DNA of 10,438 bases, from positions 1 to 10,438 of the forward strand of contig WAOZ01000024.1 of NCBI GenBank assembly GCA_015520975.1, given 5' to 3'. This document shows, in pieces, positions 1-5,757 of this stretch. Each line of letters begins with the position of its first letter. Position 1 is the stretch's first letter. Origin of the DNA: DHVE2 group archaeon. GTDB lineage: Archaea > Thermoplasmatota > Thermoplasmata > Thermoplasmatales > Aciduliprofundaceae. The notes below the pieces were generated by a model. The model was given only the letters and a program-made list of their open reading frames with translations. It was not told where the DNA came from and did not search any database. The position numbers and the translations under genes are program-made.

Positions 1-54
1 AATACAGGGAGCAGAGAAGTCTGGATGCGTGGTTCTGATGCGCAGACATTGAGG
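1..54. other. Left edge; probable 3' end of an upstream gene, frame not resolved
   Basis: All three forward frames are open from the window edge, with stops at about 38, 52 and 93. The TATA-like stretch at 55-66 suggests that the upstream gene ends at 38 or 52. The fragments are too short to recognise a family, and no product is proposed. Confidence 0.3.
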
Positions 55-66
55 AAAAATTTTATA
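55..66 (+). promoter_or_regulatory. TATA box for the Lrp-domain gene
   Basis: The A+T-rich run AAAAATTTTATA ends 33 bases before the ATG at 100. A start of transcription about 25 bases beyond its centre, near 88, would give a leader of only about 12 bases. That leader would contain the GGTGAT Shine-Dalgarno-like sequence at 89-94. Predicted by position and composition only. Confidence 0.5.
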
Positions 67-99
67 GAGCGAAGGTATTATGTAATGTGGTGATGTAAA

Positions 100-333
100 A
101 TGGCAGTGGGGTTTGTGCTGATAAGCACCGCACCGGGTAAAGAGCACGAGGTATACAACGAGTTGAAGAAGATACCTGAGATCGTGGAGCTGCATCCGCT
201 CTTCGGAGAGTTTGACCTTATAGCCAAAATAGAGACGAAAGATTTCAACGAGCTCGGAATGATCGTTGTAGAAAAGATAAGAATGATCGACGGAGTGATA
301 GACACAAAGACGCTCACGGGAATCAAATTCTAA
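100..333 (+). CDS. Stand-alone Lrp/AsnC ligand-binding (RAM) domain protein
   Basis: This 77-residue protein is just the C-terminal effector-binding domain of Lrp/AsnC (feast/famine) regulators, without the helix-turn-helix that normally precedes it. The beta-alpha-beta-beta-alpha-beta pattern is visible: strand at about 3-9, helix 14-23, the turn-and-strand signature GEFDLIAKIET at 36-46, helix 48-60, and a last strand ending in TLTGIKF. Such domains form dimers and octamers and bind amino acids at the subunit interface. Free-standing versions are thought to sense ligand or to co-assemble with full-length Lrp proteins. The ATG has GGTGAT five bases upstream. The membrane-protein gene follows after 15 bases, so the two are probably co-transcribed. 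The ligand cannot be read from the sequence. Confidence 0.85.
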   Translation: MAVGFVLISTAPGKEHEVYNELKKIPEIVELHPLFGEFDLIAKIETKDFNELGMIVVEKIRMIDGVIDTKTLTGIKF

Positions 334-348
334 GCAGAGGCGATTCCA

Positions 349-651
349 ATGGCGTTTGTCTGGGACTGGATGATTTTTTTGGGCGTTTTTATTTCTCTTC
401 TCGGCTTGACTCTTATCATACTTGGACTTCTAACAGCGTACTTTGGTAGTGGAAAAACCAGAGCGGCAGGACTTATACTCGCTCTAGTTGGATTCGTGAT
501 TCCGTTCTTGATGTATCTGTTCGTATGGAGCAAAAAAGTTGGATATTTCACGAATGTGATATTTCTGCCTTCGCTCATGTATATTGGCGCTGGAATAATC
601 GGTGTGGCAATTGGATTTGCAATATTCCTTGGAATAATTATGAAAACTTAA
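349..651 (+). CDS. Small three-helix integral membrane protein, unknown function
   Basis: A 100-residue, strongly hydrophobic protein with three likely membrane segments at about 8-32, 40-60 and 73-97. The first two are joined by a short basic loop with GSGKTR (33-38), which looks like a P-loop fragment but is probably just a connecting turn. A second basic pair, SKK, at 61-63 follows helix 2. There is almost no soluble part, and I recognise no family. The start is the ATG at 349 with GAGGCGAT (337-344) just before it. It follows the Lrp-domain gene at 15 bases and its stop (649-651) directly abuts the promoter of purE. It is likely the last gene of a two-gene unit. Confidence 0.65.
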   Translation: MAFVWDWMIFLGVFISLLGLTLIILGLLTAYFGSGKTRAAGLILALVGFVIPFLMYLFVWSKKVGYFTNVIFLPSLMYIGAGIIGVAIGFAIFLGIIMKT

Positions 652-652
652 A

Positions 653-661
653 TTTTTTATA
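653..661 (+). promoter_or_regulatory. TATA box of the purE-guaAB operon (leaderless)
   Basis: TTTTTTATA lies right after the stop codon of the membrane-protein gene and is centred about 25 bases before the purE ATG at 682. Transcription would then start at or next to the start codon. No Shine-Dalgarno sequence precedes the ATG; the leader region is pyrimidine-rich. Both points fit a leaderless message. Confidence 0.6.
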
Positions 662-681
662 CCTTTCCTCTATCCCTTTTT

Positions 682-1152
682 ATGGGCATATGTGTTTTGA
701 TGGGCAGTAAAAGCGATCTGGATAAGGCCAGTAAATCATTTGAAATTTTCAGACGCTTCGGCGTGGATTTCGAAGTGCATGTGGCATCCGCACATCGCAC
801 ACCCGAATTAGTGGAGAAAATAGTGAAGGAAACAGAGCACGATGTGTTCCTTGTTTTCGCAGGGTTATCCGCGGCGTTGCCGGGATTCGTGGCGGCGCTG
901 ACAACGAAACCCGTGGTGGGTGTACCCCTTTCAGGGAAAGTTCCCTACGATTCCCTTCTTTCCATGGTTCAGATGCCGAAAGGCGTGCCTGTGGCGGTGG
1001 TGGGTGTGGACAATGTTGTGAACGGAGCGCTGCTATGTGTACAGATACTCTCAATCAAAGACAATGCTCTTATGGAAAAAATAAAAGAATACAGAAACGA
1101 AATGAAGGAGAAAGTTTACAGGGACAACCGAGAGGTTGAGAACAATGTTTGA
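682..1152 (+). CDS. purE: N5-carboxyaminoimidazole ribonucleotide mutase / AIR carboxylase, PurE
   Basis: PurE makes CAIR, the carboxylated imidazole intermediate of purine synthesis. At 156 residues it has the normal length. Seen motifs: the phosphate-binding GSKSD at 8-12, the catalytic-histidine motif SAHRTP at 36-41 (His38, equivalent to His45 of E. coli PurE), the glycine-rich AGLSAALPG at 60-68, and MVQMPKGVPVA at 95-105. In most bacterial class I enzymes the third motif is AGGAAHLPG, so the His is replaced by Ala65 here. The human class II signature (AGRSNGL) is also absent. Whether it uses N5-CAIR or AIR plus CO2 is therefore open; no PurK is in the window. The message looks leaderless. 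The stop overlaps guaAB by 8 bases, so purine-ring synthesis and GMP formation are translationally linked. Confidence 0.92.
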   Translation: MGICVLMGSKSDLDKASKSFEIFRRFGVDFEVHVASAHRTPELVEKIVKETEHDVFLVFAGLSAALPGFVAALTTKPVVGVPLSGKVPYDSLLSMVQMPKGVPVAVVGVDNVVNGALLCVQILSIKDNALMEKIKEYRNEMKEKVYRDNREVENNV

Positions 1153-2083
1153 CCCACAGATATTTCTTGAAGAATCCGTGAAAAAGCTTCGGGAACAAGT
1201 GAAAGGAAGGGCCATCATCGCCTGCTCTGGCGGTGTGGATAGTACCGTTGCCGCGGTGATAGTGAGCAAAGCCATCGGCAGGGATCTCCTAGCTGTGTTC
1301 GTTGATACGGGGCTTATGAGAAAAAACGAGGCGAAAAATGTGGAGAAACTGTTCTCCTCGCTTGGTCTCAATTATCGCATCGTGGATGCTTCTAAGGAGT
1401 TTTTAACGGCTTTAAAAGGGGTGGTTGATCCTGAGAGAAAAAGAAAAATCATCGGTGCGAAGTTCATAGAGATCTTCGAGAGAATCGCGAAAGAGTTTAA
1501 CGCAGAATATCTCGTGCAGGGCACGATTGCTCCAGACTGGATAGAGAGCGGTGGCGGGCTGAGAGATACGATTAAATCGCATCACAATGTTGGCGGCTTG
1601 CCCGAAAAAATGAATCTGAAACTGGTGGAACCGCTCCGTGACCTTTATAAGGACGAGGTACGAAAACTCGCAAAATTCCTTGGTATTCCAGTACACGAGA
1701 GACAGCCGTTTCCCGGGCCGGGACTTGCGATTCGCATCATAGGCGAAGTCACGGAGGAAAAACTCAGAATCGTGAGAGAGGCAAACGCCATAGTTGAAGA
1801 GGAGGTTGAAAAGCACTATGATTTTGAGAGCAGACCGTGGCAGTACTTCGCCGTGCTGCTTCCCGTAAAAACTGTGGGTGTGCACGGAGATAAAAGGGTT
1901 TACGGTTATACTGTGGCAATCAGAATGGTTGAAAGCCTCGACGGTATGACCGCAGCGTATTTTAAAGTCGATTATTCACTGCTTGACAGAATATCCACGC
2001 GCATAACAACTGAGATAAAGGAAGTAAACAGGGTGGTTTACGATATAACAAACAAACCCCCGGGGACTATCGAGTGGGAATAG
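1145..2083 (+). CDS. guaAB: GMP synthase (glutamine-hydrolysing) subunit B, ATP-pyrophosphatase
   Basis: The synthetase half of GMP synthase activates XMP with ATP to adenylyl-XMP and aminates it to GMP. In many archaea the glutaminase half is a separate gene, which is not in this window. Seen: the PP-loop SGGVDST at 28-34, the substrate-loop region KSHHNVGGLPEKM at 144-156, FPGPGLAIR at 189-197 before the dimerisation domain, and the C-terminal tail KPPGTIEWE at 304-312 typical of complete enzymes. Length 312 matches archaeal subunit B. A TTG at 1136 is also in frame. I prefer ATG 1145 because GAGGT (1132-1136) then lies at a normal spacing, and the 8-base overlap with purE suggests coupling. 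The 3' end overlaps the convergent gene by 17 bases. Confidence 0.95.
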   Translation: MFDPQIFLEESVKKLREQVKGRAIIACSGGVDSTVAAVIVSKAIGRDLLAVFVDTGLMRKNEAKNVEKLFSSLGLNYRIVDASKEFLTALKGVVDPERKRKIIGAKFIEIFERIAKEFNAEYLVQGTIAPDWIESGGGLRDTIKSHHNVGGLPEKMNLKLVEPLRDLYKDEVRKLAKFLGIPVHERQPFPGPGLAIRIIGEVTEEKLRIVREANAIVEEEVEKHYDFESRPWQYFAVLLPVKTVGVHGDKRVYGYTVAIRMVESLDGMTAAYFKVDYSLLDRISTRITTEIKEVNRVVYDITNKPPGTIEWE

Positions 2084-2450
2084 ACTCAATGAATTCCACA
2101 GCCTCGTTCAATTTTTCGGTAAGTTCCTCTACCCTCTTAATTTTGAAGGAAAGGTAGAGTGGTGTCAGTTTCATTCCATGCGGTGGCTTCACATTCCTCA
2201 TATCCTCTACATCTTTGTTATGGATGATGTTTACCTTTACATTGGGTTTGAAGGTTACTATAACATCGTATCCTTTATGTTTAAAATAAATCATTTCTCC
2301 TTTTTTCTCCGCGTTGAACGCCTTGCATATCTTTTCCTGCATACCTTTTTTGGATGATAACACGGAGAAAATTGCGTAAAAAATGAGCGCTCCTATAACT
2401 GCAATCATTATGACCACGAAAAGTGCATACCAGAATGTCGTGTCGTACAT
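2067..2450 (-). CDS. Single-pass membrane-anchored protein, unknown function
   Basis: A 127-residue protein with one N-terminal hydrophobic helix at about 7-31. It is followed by SSKKG, and this positive charge suggests that the rest of the chain (32-127) is cytoplasmic. The soluble part alternates short strands (MIYFKHKGYDVIVTFKP at about 53-69) with a closing amphipathic helix (108-124), a small alpha/beta domain I cannot assign. The start ATG has a TATA box (2476-2486) about 30 bases away, giving a leader of only a few bases. It converges on guaAB with a 17-base overlap of coding ends. Codon use and composition look like those of the neighbours, which supports a real gene, but the family is unknown. 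Confidence 0.65.
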   Translation of the reverse strand: MYDTTFWYALFVVIMIAVIGALIFYAIFSVLSSKKGMQEKICKAFNAEKKGEMIYFKHKGYDVIVTFKPNVKVNIIHNKDVEDMRNVKPPHGMKLTPLYLSFKIKRVEELTEKLNEAVEFIESIPTR

Positions 2451-2458
2451 CCACTTGA

Positions 2459-2537
2459 CATCATGGCACCAAATCTTTTATATTTTGTTTTCGCATGAGT
2501 TTTTGCCCACCAGCCATGCACCCCCGGAGCCATGATG
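2459..2537. repeat. 9-base inverted repeat around the 2476-2486 TATA box, with a third half-copy
   Basis: CATCATGGC at 2459-2467 is the exact reverse complement of GCCATGATG at 2529-2537. A shorter copy, AGCCATG, lies at 2512-2518 and matches AGCCATG at 2528-2534. Two sites in opposite orientation flanking the promoter could be a dimer-binding operator for the divergent genes. Nine bases is short enough that chance cannot be excluded. Confidence 0.35.
2476..2486. promoter_or_regulatory. Near-symmetric TATA box, possibly used in both directions
   Basis: TTTTATATTTT reads as a good TATA box on both strands. On the minus strand it predicts transcription starting near 2455, a few bases before the ATG of the 2067-2450 gene. 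On the plus strand it predicts a start near 2505, exactly where the G+C-rich structured element begins. Orientation is normally set by the BRE on the upstream side, which I cannot call clearly here. Confidence 0.5.
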
Positions 2538-2556
2538 GGGGAACCACCGGGTGGGC
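2505..2556 (+). ncRNA. Candidate structured small RNA, G+C-rich
   Basis: A 52-base segment of about 73% G+C in an otherwise A+T-rich intergenic region. It closes with a perfect 7-base-pair stem (GCCCACC at 2505-2511 with GGTGGGC at 2550-2556). It also has an inner 5-base-pair stem (CCCCC at 2521-2525 with GGGGG at 2537-2541) around an 11-base loop. Asymmetric internal loops (2512-2520 and 2542-2549) separate the stems. A TATA box sits 25 bases upstream of the first stem base, and a T-rich run (2562-2575) follows. Local high G+C is a known mark of structured RNA genes in A+T-rich archaea. It is not a tRNA, and I see no full C/D or H/ACA box set. Alternatives are a DNA operator or an attenuator-like leader of dph2. 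Confidence 0.4.
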
Positions 2557-2561
2557 CAAAG

Positions 2562-2575
2562 TTTTAATATTTTTA
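2562..2575 (+). promoter_or_regulatory. TATA box of the dph2 operon (leaderless)
   Basis: TTTTAATATTTTTA is centred about 26 bases before the ATG pair at 2595/2598. It predicts transcription starting at the start codon, with no room for a ribosome-binding site. This argues against the in-frame TTG at 2583 as the start. The same T-rich run could end a transcript coming from 2505. Confidence 0.55.
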
Positions 2576-2594
2576 TGTATAGTTGATTAGCTTG

Positions 2595-3578
2595 ATGATG
2601 CCGTACAAAATAGATTTTCAGGATTTGAGACACAGAATTGAAAAACTCGGCTACTCAAAAATACTCTTACAACTTCCGGAGGGGATGAAGATATATGCCA
2701 CCGAAATAGCGGATGAACTCAGCGATTATGAGGTATTCATATCCGCCAATCCCTGTTATGGCTCGTGCGATATAGAAGTGTATCCTGATTTTCTGACCAT
2801 ACAGTTCGGGCACGCGGAAATACCCAACATAGGTTATCCAGATAACATAATTTTCGTGGAAGCGTTTTCCACAAAGGATTTCAAACCCGTGGCTGAAAAG
2901 TTTCTTGAATTATGTGATGCGCGCAGAATCGGCATAGTGGCATCAGTGCAGCATGTCAATGCAGTTCAGGATGTGGCCTCATTCTTTAAATCCCGTGGAA
3001 GGGAGGTCTTCATCGGTAAAGGCGATGCGAGAATAAGGTACCCCGGGCAGGTGCTCGGCTGCAATTTCTCAGCGGCAAGAGAGGTTAATCACGAGGTGGA
3101 TTGCTTCGTATTTTTGGGCACCGGGCATTTCCATGCGGTGGGTGTCAGCATAGCAACGGGTAAAAAGACCTATGTGCTTGACCCATACACGGAAAGCGTG
3201 GAAGATGTTGAAAAGATTGCAGATAGAATCATACGTCAGCGATTCGGACTTATCGTGAAGGCTGAAGAGGCTGATAGATTCGGTATAATAGTGAGCTCAA
3301 AAATCGGGCAAAGGAGAGTCAGGCTCGCACTCGCGCTAAAGGAAATGATAGAATCCACGGACAGAAAAGCGTATATGATAATGACGGACAATGTCAGACC
3401 GGAAAACATGTACTACGATGTGGATGCATATGTTAACACCGCATGCCCGCGCCTCGGCTACGACGATATAAGCCGTTTCAGGAAACCTGTCCTCACACCC
3501 ATAGAGCTGGAAATAGCGCTCAAATTCAAACTCTGGGAACAGTACGCTTTCGACGAAATCGTGGAGGTAGACAAATGA
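2595..3578 (+). CDS. dph2: 2-(3-amino-3-carboxypropyl)histidine synthase, Dph2 (diphthamide synthesis)
   Basis: Archaeal Dph2 is an unusual radical-SAM-type [4Fe-4S] enzyme. It transfers the 3-amino-3-carboxypropyl group of S-adenosylmethionine to a histidine of elongation factor 2, the first step of diphthamide. The three cluster cysteines are present and spaced as in Pyrococcus Dph2: Cys54 in NPCYGSC, Cys156 in VLGCN and Cys284 in NTACPRLG, one in each of three related domains. QLPEGM (26-31) is the family's N-terminal motif. Length is 327 residues from ATG 2595, or 326 from ATG 2598; the TTG at 2583 is less likely given the leaderless promoter. It heads an operon whose next gene starts inside its stop codon (ATGA). 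Diphthamide is found in archaea and eukaryotes, so this marks the window as archaeal. Confidence 0.95.
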   Translation: MMPYKIDFQDLRHRIEKLGYSKILLQLPEGMKIYATEIADELSDYEVFISANPCYGSCDIEVYPDFLTIQFGHAEIPNIGYPDNIIFVEAFSTKDFKPVAEKFLELCDARRIGIVASVQHVNAVQDVASFFKSRGREVFIGKGDARIRYPGQVLGCNFSAAREVNHEVDCFVFLGTGHFHAVGVSIATGKKTYVLDPYTESVEDVEKIADRIIRQRFGLIVKAEEADRFGIIVSSKIGQRRVRLALALKEMIESTDRKAYMIMTDNVRPENMYYDVDAYVNTACPRLGYDDISRFRKPVLTPIELEIALKFKLWEQYAFDEIVEVDK

Positions 3579-3865
3579 GATTCGAAGATGACGGCGTGGA
3601 AATGATTTTTCATTTCGGACCTCTGAAATCTCTGAAAATAAACAGAAAATACAGATATCTGGAATACGGCAAATGGCAGGTCAAGTTCGACGAGATAAGG
3701 GGGTACTGGAAGAATTATAGATTCGTCGGGCGCAAAATGGTTTATTATATAGTTCTGCTCACATCAGATAAGATGGCACCCATCACACCCGAAATGGATG
3801 AGTACGATATCAACGAAGTTTATAATTATCTCAAAAAGATAATCCCGCTGGAGGTGAAAAGTTGA
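3575..3865 (+). CDS. Conserved-looking small protein between dph2 and purN, unknown function
   Basis: A 96-residue soluble protein rich in aromatic and charged residues. The N-terminal two thirds look like beta strands (about 8-14, 17-31, 33-42, 46-63). A C-terminal helix follows (about 76-90), preceded by the acidic, proline-bearing stretch SDKMAPITPEMDEYD. This strand-then-helix plan resembles small PH-like or split-barrel folds, but I cannot name a family. The ATG overlaps the dph2 stop as ATGA and has a perfect GGAGGT at 3563-3568, six bases upstream. That fixes the start despite a longer open frame further up. Its own stop overlaps the TTG start of purN. Such tight packing means co-translation with both neighbours. 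It might work with Dph2 or PurN, but nothing in the sequence proves this. Confidence 0.8.
   Translation: MRFEDDGVEMIFHFGPLKSLKINRKYRYLEYGKWQVKFDEIRGYWKNYRFVGRKMVYYIVLLTSDKMAPITPEMDEYDINEVYNYLKKIIPLEVKS
3850..3857 (+). promoter_or_regulatory. Strong Shine-Dalgarno sequence that fixes a TTG start for purN
   Basis: GGAGGTGA, a full-length match to the archaeal 16S tail, sits four bases before TTG at 3862, which overlaps the preceding stop as TTGA. No ATG lies nearby in this frame, so the rare start codon is well supported. With it comes the long N-terminal extension of PurN. Confidence 0.8.
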
Positions 3866-4794
3866 GAGATGAATTGAAAAATCTGGCTGACCTGTACTAC
3901 CTTAAAATTCTCTCCCCGGATATGAAAATAGACATACACTCACTTTCCAGAATATTCTCGGATATAGGCATATACGATGAGAATATCAAAAAACTTGCAA
4001 ATCTAAACGCGCCTGTGAGCAGAGAGGTTCTTTACTACATTTTCCTGAAGGCGTATGAGGTGGATAAACTGCACACCTTCCTAAATGCACTAAGTGAGTT
4101 GGTGGATGTGGATCTGAACGCACTGCAGAAATTCTTGAAGCCCCTTGGACTTGCATATGTGAACGGGCTTTTTAAAAAGGATCTGATTAAAATAGGTGTG
4201 CTTGTTTCGGGTCGCGGAACGAATCTTCAGGCCATCATAGACGCTATCGAAAACGGTGATTTGAGGGCGGAGATTGCGGTCGTGGTTTCCAATAAAAAGA
4301 ATGCATACGCGCTTCAGCGTGCCAAAGATCACGGAATCAAAACGGTGTATTTACCTCCCAAAAAAGACGAAAAACGCGAAGACTACGATAAACGCCTCGC
4401 AGAGATCCTGCACGAAAACGGTGTTGCGTTGGTGGTCCTTGCCGGATTTTTGAGAATCCTCTCACCCTGGTTCGTTCATGAATTCGAAGGCAGAATAATC
4501 AACATACACCCATCACTGCTTCCGAGTTTCGCAGGTCTTTACGGTGAGAAAGTACATCGAGCAGTCATTGAATATGGCTGCAAGGTTACAGGGTGCACCG
4601 TGCATTTTGTGGATGAAGAGGTGGATCACGGCCCCATCATCGTGCAGAAATGCGTTGAAGTTAGCGATGATGATACCCCGGAATCCCTAGCACAGAAGGT
4701 TCTGGAGAAAGAGCACGAAGCGCTCGTGGAAGCTATAAAACTCATCGCGGAAGATAAAATAAAAGTCGTGGGCAGAAGGGTTATTCGGAAATAG
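3862..4794 (+). CDS. purN: Phosphoribosylglycinamide formyltransferase PurN with an N-terminal extension
   Basis: PurN transfers a formyl group from 10-formyltetrahydrofolate to GAR, the third step of purine synthesis. The catalytic domain fills residues 108-310. It has the GAR phosphate loop SGRGTN at 116-121, catalytic Asn214 and His216 in INIHPSLLP, and Asp255 in VDHGP, equivalent to Asn106, His108 and Asp144 of E. coli PurN. VLAGFLRILSPWFV (192-205) and the folate-side residues look intact. Before it lie about 105 extra residues, charged and mostly helical, that I do not recognise; ordinary PurN is about 200 residues. No convincing internal start precedes the PurN domain, so this is a fused protein. 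The TTG start is supported by GGAGGTGA. The 3' end overlaps the convergent amidinohydrolase gene by 14 bases. Confidence 0.92.
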   Translation: MRDELKNLADLYYLKILSPDMKIDIHSLSRIFSDIGIYDENIKKLANLNAPVSREVLYYIFLKAYEVDKLHTFLNALSELVDVDLNALQKFLKPLGLAYVNGLFKKDLIKIGVLVSGRGTNLQAIIDAIENGDLRAEIAVVVSNKKNAYALQRAKDHGIKTVYLPPKKDEKREDYDKRLAEILHENGVALVVLAGFLRILSPWFVHEFEGRIINIHPSLLPSFAGLYGEKVHRAVIEYGCKVTGCTVHFVDEEVDHGPIIVQKCVEVSDDDTPESLAQKVLEKEHEALVEAIKLIAEDKIKVVGRRVIRK

Positions 4795-5611
4795 AGTGTT
4801 CTCTGTGCAAAGGCAGTATGAGGCATGATGGCCCGCCAGATCCCTTCACGAATTCCGATAAATCAACTGTCTGCACATTAAAGCCGTAATATCTCAAAAT
4901 TTCTATTGTCTCGATATTTTTAGATTCGGCTATCACCCTGCGCGCGCCTAAATTGATGATATTGCCGGATATGAACGACTCACATTTGATTCTTATGACA
5001 TCAAACCCCGCAAGATATTTTTCCGATATGCTCTCGCATGCCAGCACGGTATTATCCCCTATCACGGTCATCGCGCCGCCAAGATGAAGATGCTTTTTCG
5101 GCACGGGAACCATTCTCACTTCATATCCATATTTTTCCACGATGCGCTTTATCTGCCGTGCACCTTCCGCATTGGTTCTGCTTGAGAGTCCTATGAAGAA
5201 ATAGGGATACGCGGGAATCAAATCTCCGCCTTCCGCTGTGCCCGGATGTTTCACCTCACCTATTTTTTCGAGGTTCATATCTCGCAGTATTTTTGCCATC
5301 CATCGCTCTTCTCCTCGCCGGGTTTCAAGCCCCATACGCAGCTGTATAAATGAATCGCCGAGCGACAGCGAGGTATCCATGGTGAAAATGGAATTCGGAT
5401 GCCCTTCAAGCTCCGGAAGTTCAATCACTTCCGCACCGTTATTTCGCAGCAATTCTCTTAGCTTTCTGTGCTGTTCTATGGCTCTATCCGGATCTGAGCG
5501 CTGCCTTATGTTGTGCTTCTCAGTCTCAACGACATTAAAATACTCTTTTTGAGGAGGACAAACTACTACTTTTTTGAGCAACCAGCCTTCGTTGAATCTC
5601 GCATTCGGCAT
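4781..5611 (-). CDS. Amidinohydrolase of the dimethylargininase / arginine deiminase superfamily
   Basis: These pentein-fold enzymes hydrolyse the guanidine group of arginine or methylated arginines to citrulline through a cysteine thiouronium intermediate. Seen in 276 residues: FTMDT with Asp79, EGGD with Glu127 and Asp130, the catalytic-His region HLHL with His176, and the C-terminal nucleophile in GGPSCLILPL (Cys263). Length and the GPSCL ending fit dimethylargininase-like proteins better than the roughly 400-residue bacterial arginine deiminases; agmatine or other guanidines remain possible. I start at ATG 5611, not the upstream TTG at 5677. A TATA box (5633-5639) lies 25 bases before 5611, and the family's first strand follows it closely. 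It is a single-gene unit convergent with purN (14-base overlap). Role may be arginine catabolism or clearing methylarginine from degraded proteins. Confidence 0.85.
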   Translation of the reverse strand: MPNARFNEGWLLKKVVVCPPQKEYFNVVETEKHNIRQRSDPDRAIEQHRKLRELLRNNGAEVIELPELEGHPNSIFTMDTSLSLGDSFIQLRMGLETRRGEERWMAKILRDMNLEKIGEVKHPGTAEGGDLIPAYPYFFIGLSSRTNAEGARQIKRIVEKYGYEVRMVPVPKKHLHLGGAMTVIGDNTVLACESISEKYLAGFDVIRIKCESFISGNIINLGARRVIAESKNIETIEILRYYGFNVQTVDLSEFVKGSGGPSCLILPLHREHSISE

Positions 5612-5632
5612 GATTGTTCCATGGCACACCGC

Positions 5633-5639
5633 TTTATAT
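5633..5639 (-). promoter_or_regulatory. TATA box of the amidinohydrolase gene (leaderless)
   Basis: On the minus strand this reads ATATAAA, centred 25 bases before the ATG at 5611. It supports that start over the TTG at 5677, which would place the promoter inside the coding region. No Shine-Dalgarno sequence precedes the ATG. Confidence 0.6.
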
Positions 5640-5728
5640 GGATTTTCCCAAAATTTCCGACACTTCTGAAGTTTCAAAGCAACTTTTAATTTGAAGAACC
5701 GTTGAAATAACCCATTGATGAGGAATAG

Positions 5729-5738
5729 TAATATATTT
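5729..5738 (+). promoter_or_regulatory. TATA box of the V4R-like gene (leaderless)
   Basis: TAATATATTT is centred about 25 bases before the ATG at 5758, and there is no ribosome-binding site between. It is back to back with the amidinohydrolase promoter in a 146-base divergent region. The roughly 90 bases between the two TATA boxes hold no clear operator, apart from a weak ACTTC/GAAGT palindrome at 5663-5673. Confidence 0.55.
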
Positions 5739-5757
5739 CCTCGGCAATACCTGATAG

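Noticed and set aside
381..465. GSGKTR in the three-helix membrane protein as an ATP-binding P-loop
   Set aside because: It sits in a short loop between two membrane helices, with no surrounding nucleotide-binding fold.
749..1054. A 101-codon minus-strand open frame inside purE
   Set aside because: The product is Pro/Arg/Ser-rich, as expected from antisense reading of a conserved gene.
1412..1885. A 157-codon minus-strand open frame inside guaAB
   Set aside because: It is a shadow of a clearly identified gene, and its product has no family resemblance.
2505..2556. The G+C-rich element as a tRNA, tRNA fragment or C/D-box guide RNA
   Set aside because: There is a 7-bp closing stem but no T-loop or anticodon arm; ATGATGG resembles a C box but no D box (CTGA) follows.
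3443..3574. An upstream extension of the 96-residue gene inside dph2
   Set aside because: The GGAGGT and ATGA overlap at 3563-3578 mark the true start; the upstream part is an out-of-frame reading of dph2.
5612..5677. 22 extra N-terminal residues of the amidinohydrolase from a TTG at 5677
   Set aside because: A TATA box lies inside this stretch at the right distance from ATG 5611, and the family's first strand begins soon after that ATG.
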